From: DATKEG01 sp035544515 | GTDB lineage: Bacteria > Acidobacteriota > Vicinamibacteria > Fen-336 | Length of the DNA stretch: 13,455 nt | NCBI GenBank assembly: GCA_035544515.1 | Contig: DATKEG010000095.1 | Coordinates: 1 to 13,455 of the forward strand | Reading direction: 5' to 3' | Notes under the pieces: model-generated | The model's input: the letters and a program-made list of their open reading frames with translations, nothing else | Told to the model about the DNA's origin: nothing | The model's database searches: none | Made by a program: the position numbers and the translations under genes | Shown here: one piece after another, positions 8,117-13,455 of the stretch | How the letters are laid out: each line of letters starts with the position of its first letter | Numbering within the stretch: the first letter of the stretch is position 1

Positions 8117-8910
8117 CACATGCCCGGCGGAGAGAAGCGGCCGTCCACGGCCGTCCAGCCGCCGTCCACGAAGAGGACGGCGCCCGTCATGTAGCTGGCC
8201 GCGTCCGAGGCCAGGAAGGCCGTGGGGGCCGCGATCTCCTCCGGCCGCGCCCAGCGCTTGAGGATCGTCTTGGCCGAGTAGGCGCCGTACCAGTCGGCGT
8301 CGGCCTTGATGGGGGCGGTGAGCGGCGTGTCCACGACACCGGGCGCCACCGCGTTCACGCGGACGCCCCGCGGCCCGAACTCCGCCGCCGCCGTGCGCAC
8401 GAGCTGGACGATGCCGGCCTTGGTCGCGGCGTACACGCCCTGCCCGGGCTCCACCGTCACCGAGCGGATGGACGAGAACAGGATGATGCTGCCGCGGCCG
8501 TCGGCGGTCATCAGCCGGCCCGCCGCGCGCAGCAGGTTGAAGTTCCCGCGCAGGTTGAGGGTGACCACGCGGTCGAACTCCTCCTCCGTGTAGGAGAGCA
8601 GCGGCTTGCGCACGTTGATGCTGGGCGTGCAGACCGCCACGTCGAGGCGCCCGTGCCGCTGCCTCACGCCGTCGAGGACGGCCTGGACCCCCTGCCCGTC
8701 GCGGATGTCCACGGCAGCGGAGTCGGCCGGCCGGTCGGCGGTGCCGATCCGCTCGGCCACCTGCCGCGCCTTTTCCTCCTCCACGTCCAGGCACACAACG
8801 CGCGCCCCGAGCGCGGCGCAGGCGACCGCCACCGCTTCCCCGATGCCGGAGGCGGCCCCCACCACGGCCGCCACCTTGCCGTCCAGCCGGAACGGCCCGT
8901 CGTCGTTCAT
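8116..8910 (-). CDS. Short-chain dehydrogenase/reductase (SDR) family oxidoreductase
   Basis: 264 residues, a classical-length SDR with a Rossmann fold. The nucleotide loop is GAASGIG (18-24), with Val17 where most family members carry Thr. Asp42 at the end of the second strand (VVCLDVEEE) favours NAD. The catalytic tetrad is complete: Asn119 (TLNLRGNF), Ser147 (FSSIRS), Tyr160 and Lys164 (YAATKAG). The PG motif (VAPGVVDTPL near 188-197) and the C-terminal FVDGGW are normal. The usual N-N-A-G after strand 4 is replaced by C-T-P-S-I-N (94-99), an unusual subfamily trait. The ATG overlaps the symporter stop by 4 bases (ATGA) and has GGAGG 4 bases upstream. The likely role is oxidation of a hydroxy acid, alcohol or sugar-type hydroxyl taken up by the neighbouring transporters. 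The substrate is not recognisable. Confidence 0.93.
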   Translation of the reverse strand: MNDDGPFRLDGKVAAVVGAASGIGEAVAVACAALGARVVCLDVEEEKARQVAERIGTADRPADSAAVDIRDGQGVQAVLDGVRQRHGRLDVAVCTPSINVRKPLLSYTEEEFDRVVTLNLRGNFNLLRAAGRLMTADGRGSIILFSSIRSVTVEPGQGVYAATKAGIVQLVRTAAAEFGPRGVRVNAVAPGVVDTPLTAPIKADADWYGAYSAKTILKRWARPEEIAAPTAFLASDAASYMTGAVLFVDGGWTAVDGRFSPPGM

Positions 8911-10313
8911 GGAGCCTCCGGAGCGCGATCATAAGCCCGGCGGCCGATGGCGACGAGCGCACAGGCCAGACCGGCGGCGGCGAGGCCCACGAGCGCGGGC
9001 GAGAGCGCTCCGAAGCCGCGTCCGTCCGTCCCGACGTGCGTGGCCAACATGAGAGAGACGCCGGCGGCGATGGCGGCGAGGGCCTCGGGCGTCCCCACGC
9101 GGCGGACGTAGAGGCCGGCGACGACGGGCACGAACAGGCACACCCCGAGCAGCGTGTAGAAGATGCTCAGCGCGCCGATCACCGTCGGCGACACGATGGC
9201 GAGGAGGACGCCGAGCGTGCCGCCCACCACCGCCGCCCAGCGCGCCACGGCGAGCACGCGCGCGTCGCTGGCCCCCGGATCGACGAACCGCCGGTAGAGG
9301 TCCCGCGACAGCGACGTCGAGAGCATGAAGAGGATCGCGTCGGCGGAGCTGACCTCGGCCGAGACCACCGCCGCCAGTCCCAGGCTGCCCAGCAGCGGCG
9401 GCAGGTCGTACATGAGGATGGTGGGCAGCGCCAGCTCGTGGTTGGCGAGCCCCGGGTGCTGCGCGCGGGCGACGATGCCCAGGAGCGGCGGGACGAACGC
9501 GAAGGCCAACAGGACGAGCGCGTTCGCGGCAACGCCCTTGCGCACCGCCCGGTCGTCGCGCGCGCCGTAGATCTTCTGGAGGAGGCCCGGGGAGATCACG
9601 AACGCGGGCCCGAGCAGGGCCAGGTAGTTCCAGCCCGAAGCGCCTCCCTTCCACGGGCTCCAGAACGGGCCCCCGGGCGTGGCGGCCTGCACCGCGTCCC
9701 AGCCCCCCGCGTGGGCCATCGCGAGCGGCAGGGCGAGCGCGAACCCGGCCACCATGACGACGAGCTGGACGAGGTTGACCCAGGCCGAGGTCAGGAGCCC
9801 GCCGGCCGTGAAGTACGTGGTCATGACCAGGCCGCCGACGATGCAGCCGAAGACCTTGGGGATCCCGGCCACGACCTCGAGCACCCAGGCCAGCGCGACG
9901 AGCTGGCCGGCCAGGATGGCGAGGGTGCCCACCCAGAGCAGCGCGGCCACGATGCCGCGCACCGCGCGGCCGTAGCGGTGCTCGAGGTAGTCCCCGACCG
10001 TGTGCAGGCCGTGCCGCTCGGCTTCCCGGCGGATGCGCGGGCCGACAGTGAAGGCCAGCACCACGGAGCCGATGGCGGCGGAGCCCACCCACCACCAGGC
10101 GCTGAGCCCGTCGCGGTAGCCGAGCCCGGCCGCGCCCACCGTGGAGCCGGCGCCGATGTTGGCGGCGACCATGGTGGAGAAGAGCAGGCCGGGACCGAGC
10201 CGGCGGCCCGCCACGAAGAAGTCGCCCGAGGTGCGCACGCGGCGGCCGATCCAGAGGCCGAGCAGGACGATGCCGGCGGCGTAGCCGAGGAGCAGCCAGA
10301 GGTGGAGGTTCAA
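8907..10313 (-). CDS. Sodium:solute symporter (SSS family)
   Basis: A 468-residue polytopic inner-membrane protein rich in hydrophobic helices, consistent with about 12-13 membrane segments of the LeuT-like SSS fold (PutP, PanF, vSGLT relatives). Family signatures are DFFVAGRRLGPGLLFSTM near 31-48 followed by AANIGAGSTVG in the first core helix. The sodium-site helix reads AAVVSAEVSSADAILFMLST near 314-333, with Ser322/Ser323 at the position of the vSGLT Na2-site serines, followed by SRDLYRRF. It imports a small organic solute with sodium; candidates are a carboxylate, amino acid or sugar, and sequence does not decide. The start is TTG 10313, the first start codon after an in-frame stop at 10365-10367; any later start would lose the first helix. 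No clear ribosome site is visible, so coupling to the response regulator 13 bases upstream is likely. Its stop overlaps the SDR start by 4 bases. Confidence 0.92.
   Translation of the reverse strand: MNLHLWLLLGYAAGIVLLGLWIGRRVRTSGDFFVAGRRLGPGLLFSTMVAANIGAGSTVGAAGLGYRDGLSAWWWVGSAAIGSVVLAFTVGPRIRREAERHGLHTVGDYLEHRYGRAVRGIVAALLWVGTLAILAGQLVALAWVLEVVAGIPKVFGCIVGGLVMTTYFTAGGLLTSAWVNLVQLVVMVAGFALALPLAMAHAGGWDAVQAATPGGPFWSPWKGGASGWNYLALLGPAFVISPGLLQKIYGARDDRAVRKGVAANALVLLAFAFVPPLLGIVARAQHPGLANHELALPTILMYDLPPLLGSLGLAAVVSAEVSSADAILFMLSTSLSRDLYRRFVDPGASDARVLAVARWAAVVGGTLGVLLAIVSPTVIGALSIFYTLLGVCLFVPVVAGLYVRRVGTPEALAAIAAGVSLMLATHVGTDGRGFGALSPALVGLAAAGLACALVAIGRRAYDRAPEAP
8915..8919 (-). promoter_or_regulatory. 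Ribosome binding site of the SDR gene, inside the symporter coding sequence
   Basis: GGAGG on the minus strand, 4 bases before ATG 8910. It is embedded in the last codons of the symporter gene and supports the start that overlaps the symporter stop. Confidence 0.7.
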
Positions 10314-10326
10314 GGAGAAAGACCGG

Positions 10327-10728
10327 CTACTGGCGGGACTTGAAGGCGAGGCCGGCGACCGTGGTCACGAGCTGCGAGGGCTCCACCGGCTTGGTGAGGT
10401 AGGCCTGGAAGCCGGCGTGCATCACCTTGGCCGGCATCTCGGAGGAATACGCGGTGAGCGCCACGGCGCCGGTCTTCCCGCCCAGGACCAGCGGCAGCTC
10501 GCGGATCTGGCGGATGAGCGCGTAGCCGTCGGCGCCGGGCAGGCCGAGGTCGCACACCAGGACGTCAGGCACGGCGTTGAGGAACGCCTGCAGCCCCTCG
10601 GGCGCGGACCCGGCGGTGACCACCGAGGCCCCTTCCCTCTCGAGGATCCGGCGCACCGTCTCCTGCGTGTCGGCATCGTCCTCGACCACGAGGACGTTGA
10701 ACCCTCGCAAGGCGGGCCTGCCAGTCAC
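10327..10728 (-). CDS. Receiver-only response regulator (CheY-like)
   Basis: 133 residues consisting of one response-regulator receiver domain and no output domain. Phosphorylation-site residues are complete: acidic pocket Glu16-Asp17-Asp18 (VVEDDAD), phospho-acceptor Asp60 (LVCDLGLPGADG), Thr92 (ALTAYSS) and Lys113 (LTKPVEP). It should be phosphorylated by a histidine kinase and act by protein contact rather than DNA binding. No kinase or phosphotransfer protein occurs in the window. The start is GTG 10728, the first start after an in-frame TGA; TTG seven codons from the end of the N-terminal tail (TTG-CGA-GGG) is an alternative that keeps the whole domain. The ribosome site is weak. It sits 12 bases after the TRAP permease stop and 13 bases before the symporter, so it is very probably co-transcribed with both. 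A role in controlling transport or a local phosphorelay is inference only. Confidence 0.93.
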   Translation of the reverse strand: MTGRPALRGFNVLVVEDDADTQETVRRILEREGASVVTAGSAPEGLQAFLNAVPDVLVCDLGLPGADGYALIRQIRELPLVLGGKTGAVALTAYSSEMPAKVMHAGFQAYLTKPVEPSQLVTTVAGLAFKSRQ

Positions 10729-10740
10729 AGCAAGACAGTA

Positions 10741-12648
10741 TCACGACCCTTTCGCGCCGGGACGGGCCGCGCGGAGGCCCGCCAGCGCCGGCGCGACCGC
10801 GGCCAGCCCCGCCAGGTCGGCCCAGGGGTGCGGGTACAGGAGCAGGACGCCGCCCGCGGCCAGGAGCACCCGCGACCACCCCGCCAGAGGCACACGGAGC
10901 CCGCCCGCGATGCCCGCGGCCAGCGCCACGACGCCGGCCAGGGACGTGCCGGCCGCCAGCGCCACCTGCGGCCACGGGCCGACGAGCAGCAGCGCCTCCC
11001 CGCCGGGCGCCGCGAAGAGGAGCGGGACGAGGAAGGCGGGCAGCGTGTACCGCCAGGCCAGCCACATCGTGCGGTAGGGGTTGCCGCCGGTGATGGCGCT
11101 GACGGCCACGCAGGAGAGCGCGGTCGGCGGCGAGACCTCCGACAGCACGGCGTAATAGAAGATGAGCATGTGCGCGGCGGGCTCGGCAACGCCCACGGCC
11201 ACGAGCGCGGGCGCTGTGACGACGGCGGCCACGATGTACGACGCGGTGATGGGCAGCGCGAGACCGAGGACCATGAGCACGACCGCGGTCAGGAGCACGG
11301 TGGGCCAGAGCGCTCCGCCGGCCAGGTCCACCACGATGCCCGAGAACTTGAGGCCGAGTCCGGTCAGGTTCACCACCCCGACCAGGATGCCCGCGGCCGC
11401 GCAGGTGGCGCCCACGGGGACCACCGCGCGCGCGCCCTTCTCGAGGGCGGAGAGGAGCGCGGCGGGACCGAGGGCCGTCTCCCGGACAAGCCAGCTCAGG
11501 GCCACGGCGATCGCCATGCACCAGACCACCGCCCGCTCCGCGCTGTAGCCCAGGAGCAGGAACAGGACGATCGCCACCAGGCTCACCAGGTGGAATCCGT
11601 AGCGTCGCAGGAGCAGCCGCACCGGCCGCGACGTCACCTCGGCGGGCGCGGCGGGCAGGCGCGCGGCGTCGTGCTCGATCATGACCAGGATGGCCAGGTA
11701 ATACAGCAGCGTGGGGAGCAGCGCCCAGCGGATCACCTGCAGGTAGCTCACGCGCGTCAGCTCCGCGATCAGGAACGAGGCCGCGCCCATGACCGGGGGC
11801 GAGAGCACGGCGCCGATGCCGCCGGCGGAGAGGACGGCCCCCGCGCGCTCGGGGGAGTACCCGGCCCGCCGCAGGAGCGGCCAGGTCACGGCGCCGAGCG
11901 TGACGGCGGTGGCCACGCCGCTTCCCGAAGGCCCCCCGAGCAGGAACGAGGCCAGCGTCACCGCCCGGCCGGGACCGGCGCGCCGGCGCCCCACGGCGGA
12001 GAGCGACAGCTCGACGAAGAACGCTCCGGCGCCGGAGCGCTCGAGGATGGCGCCGTAGAGCGTGAACAGGACGATGAACGTGGCGGACACCGCCACCGGC
12101 GTGCCCAGGATCCCCTCCAGGCCCATGTATTCGAGCCCCACCAGCCGCTCGATCCCGTACCCGCGGTGGGTCCAGGGCGCGGGCCAGGCCGGGCCCGCGA
12201 CCGCGTACACGAGCGCGAGCGTCGCCAGCGCCGGCAGCATCGCACCCGCCGTGCGCCGCGCCGCCTCCAGGACGAGGACGATGGTGAGGACGCCGAAGAC
12301 GAGATCGGAAGCGCTGGGCGCGCTCGATCGGTAGACGAACGCGTCGAAGTCCCACACCACGTAGGCCGCGCAGAGGAGGCCCGCCGCGGCCAGGAGGGCG
12401 TCGAGCGCGCCGAGCCTCCGGCCCGGTCGCGCCGGATGGAGCAGGAACGACAGGGCCAACAGCAGGCCGACGTGGACGATCCGCAACGTGTGCGCGGGAA
12501 CCGTCCCCACCGCGGAGTACAGGCCCCACAGCGCCAGCGCCAGGGCGAGCACGCGCGCCGCGCGGCGTCCCCAGACGGGCAGGGGCCGCGGGGCGGCGAC
12601 CTCGCCGGGGAGGTCGAGGGCCGCGGGCGCGCCCCGCGCGCCGGCCAC
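10741..12648 (-). CDS. TRAP transporter fused permease (DctQM-type, TAXI system)
   Basis: 635 residues, the usual size for permeases in which the small (4-helix) and large (12-helix) TRAP subunits are fused. The N-terminal third holds the small-subunit-like helices (about 31-150). The large-subunit part has GGPSGSGVATAVTLGA near 238-253, RAGYSPERAGAVLSAGGIGA near 261-280, LSPPVMGAASFLIAE near 282-296, ALPITASYIVAAVV near 464-477, and HMLIFYYAVLSEVSPPTAL near 493-511. A further C-terminal block of helices (about 553-625) is normal for TAXI fused permeases. It drives sodium-linked uptake of a solute delivered by the TAXI binding protein encoded directly upstream. The start is GTG 12648, 2 bases after the binding-protein stop (TGA-CC-GTG), with no convincing ribosome site, so coupled translation is likely. 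The substrate is unknown; C4-dicarboxylates, 2-oxoglutarate and amino acids are known for TRAP systems. Confidence 0.94.
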   Translation of the reverse strand: MAGARGAPAALDLPGEVAAPRPLPVWGRRAARVLALALALWGLYSAVGTVPAHTLRIVHVGLLLALSFLLHPARPGRRLGALDALLAAAGLLCAAYVVWDFDAFVYRSSAPSASDLVFGVLTIVLVLEAARRTAGAMLPALATLALVYAVAGPAWPAPWTHRGYGIERLVGLEYMGLEGILGTPVAVSATFIVLFTLYGAILERSGAGAFFVELSLSAVGRRRAGPGRAVTLASFLLGGPSGSGVATAVTLGAVTWPLLRRAGYSPERAGAVLSAGGIGAVLSPPVMGAASFLIAELTRVSYLQVIRWALLPTLLYYLAILVMIEHDAARLPAAPAEVTSRPVRLLLRRYGFHLVSLVAIVLFLLLGYSAERAVVWCMAIAVALSWLVRETALGPAALLSALEKGARAVVPVGATCAAAGILVGVVNLTGLGLKFSGIVVDLAGGALWPTVLLTAVVLMVLGLALPITASYIVAAVVTAPALVAVGVAEPAAHMLIFYYAVLSEVSPPTALSCVAVSAITGGNPYRTMWLAWRYTLPAFLVPLLFAAPGGEALLLVGPWPQVALAAGTSLAGVVALAAGIAGGLRVPLAGWSRVLLAAGGVLLLYPHPWADLAGLAAVAPALAGLRAARPGAKGS

Positions 12649-12650
12649 GG

Positions 12651-13455
12651 TCAGGGCCGGAGCTCTCTCGACTTCCAGACGCCCACTTCCTCGTAGTACC
12701 GGGCGGCGCCGGAGTGGTACTCCATCACCGCGCTTGCCGCACCCGTCCGGGCCGAGAGCTCTCGCGCCGCGGGATGGGCGGCCGAGAGCTCCACCCGCTT
12801 CTCGAAGAGGGTGCGCGTGATCGCGTAGGCAAGGTCCGCCGGCATGTCCTCACGGACGACCAGCAGGTTGCGCACGGCCGAGACCTCCACGGAGGGCACG
12901 CCCGGGTAGGCGCCGTCGGGAATGGTGGCCGACGAGTAGAGCGGGCCGTGCTCCGCGACCAGGCGCTCGACCAGGTGTGCGTCCGAGAGCAGCCTCACCT
13001 CGAACCCCGGCGTGGCGGCCGCGTCGAGCACCGCCGCCGTGGGCACGCCCGCGGAGGCGAAGAAGGCATCGATGCGTCCGTCCTTCAGCGCGGCCACCGA
13101 CTCCCCGAAGCCCAGCCGCTCGCGCGTGACGTCCTCCCCCGGGTCGAGGCCGGCCGCGCGCAGGACGCGTTCGGCGATCACCTCGGTGCCGCTGTTGGGC
13201 GCGCCCAATGACACCCGGCGGCCGCGCAGGTCTCCGAGGGCGCGGATGGGAGCGTCGGCGGCCACGACGATGTGGGTCGCGTTGGTGTAGAGGACGGCCA
13301 GCGCGCGCAGGGGGAGCGGCCGCGGGAAACGGCCGCGGCCCTGCACCGCGTCGAAGGCGGTGTCGGCGAGCGTGAAGGCGACGTCGGCCGACCCTTGGGC
13401 CACGAAGCTCAGGTTCTCGACCGAGGCGGAGGTCACCTCCGCCGTCGCCTCGACC
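12651..13455 (-). CDS. TAXI family TRAP transporter solute-binding protein, N-terminus outside window
   Basis: The C-terminal 268 residues of a periplasmic binding protein of the TAXI subgroup of TRAP transporters. The frame is open to the right window edge, so the start, the signal peptide and perhaps 50-60 residues are missing. A GTG at 13436 is not a credible start because the coding frame and family homology continue upstream (EATAEVTSASVENL). Family features are SADVAFTLADTAFDAV near the visible N-terminus, LYTNATHIVVAADAPIRALGDLRGRRVSLGAPNSGTEVIAE (read in two parts: the hinge strand, then the GAPNSGTE ligand loop), GRIDAFFASAGVPTAAV, and the C-terminal EYHSGAARYYEEVGVW. It captures the solute and hands it to the fused permease encoded 2 bases downstream. 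It is the first visible gene of the operon. The ligand is not predictable from sequence. Confidence 0.93.
   Translation of the reverse strand, partial: VEATAEVTSASVENLSFVAQGSADVAFTLADTAFDAVQGRGRFPRPLPLRALAVLYTNATHIVVAADAPIRALGDLRGRRVSLGAPNSGTEVIAERVLRAAGLDPGEDVTRERLGFGESVAALKDGRIDAFFASAGVPTAAVLDAAATPGFEVRLLSDAHLVERLVAEHGPLYSSATIPDGAYPGVPSVEVSAVRNLLVVREDMPADLAYAITRTLFEKRVELSAAHPAARELSARTGAASAVMEYHSGAARYYEEVGVWKSRELRP

Larger units (their letters stand above)
1..13455 (-). other. Ten-gene co-directional operon-like string
   Basis: All ten genes read on the minus strand with spacings, in transcription order, of 2, 12, 13, -4, -1, 16, -1, 14 and 0 bases. No promoter- or terminator-sized gap exists, so the genes are probably one transcript or a few nested ones. 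Internal promoters inside coding sequence cannot be excluded. Both ends of the unit lie outside the window. Confidence 0.75.

Noticed and set aside
8117..8962. Upstream GTG start for the tartrate dehydrogenase-like gene
   Set aside because: The added residues are the shadow of the SDR gene. Family members start with the short lead into IAVIPGDGIG, matching ATG 8116.
13318..13340. Perfect 8-bp GC-only inverted repeat (GGCCGCGG, 7-base loop, CCGCGGCC)
   Set aside because: It is inside the TAXI binding-protein coding sequence, encodes a plausible Gly/Arg/Pro stretch, has no T-run, and such repeats are expected by chance at this GC content.
1..13455. Mobile element, CRISPR array, RNA gene or biosynthetic cluster
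   Set aside because: No transposase, integrase, terminal repeats, regular repeats, tRNA-like fold, NRPS/PKS or prenyltransferase gene was seen; almost every base lies in one of the ten genes.

Overview
The window is about 13.5 kb of very GC-rich DNA (roughly 70% by eye). Ten protein genes all lie on the minus strand and are packed end to end. No gap between consecutive genes exceeds 16 bases, and several stops and starts overlap (ATGA, TGATG, TAG-ATG). No tRNA, rRNA, CRISPR array, insertion sequence, promoter or terminator was seen, and there is no intergenic stretch long enough to hide a gene. Transcription runs from high to low coordinates. The promoter and the start of the first gene lie beyond base 13455, and the last few codons of the last gene lie before base 1.

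In order of transcription: (1) a TAXI-family TRAP solute-binding protein, cut by the window edge; (2) a fused TRAP permease; (3) a receiver-only response regulator; (4) a sodium/solute symporter (SSS family); (5) a short-chain dehydrogenase; (6) a tartrate/D-malate-type beta-decarboxylating dehydrogenase; (7) a class III PLP aminotransferase; (8) a secreted nucleotide pyrophosphatase/phosphodiesterase-like alkaline phosphatase superfamily enzyme; (9) an Oar-like TonB-dependent outer-membrane receptor with an N-terminal carboxypeptidase-regulatory-like domain; (10) a P1/DmpA family N-terminal-nucleophile peptidase with an apparent signal peptide.

The first seven genes look like a cytoplasmic uptake-and-catabolism module for small organic or amino acids: two inner-membrane transporters, two NAD-type dehydrogenases and a transaminase. 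A regulator of the CheY type sits inside the transporter section. The last three encode envelope or exported proteins (outer-membrane receptor, phosphodiesterase, peptidase) and look like a scavenging module. The joint reading is that a larger substrate is taken up or trimmed outside the cytoplasm and its small products are imported and oxidised. This is an inference from gene order; no substrate can be read from the sequence.

The organism is a Gram-negative (TonB receptor ending in Phe), high-GC, probably environmental bacterium. Large receptors of this Oar type are especially common in Acidobacteriota, while TAXI-TRAP and tartrate dehydrogenase/transaminase sets are also common in soil lineages such as Rokubacteria/Methylomirabilota. 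I cannot decide between them from this window.
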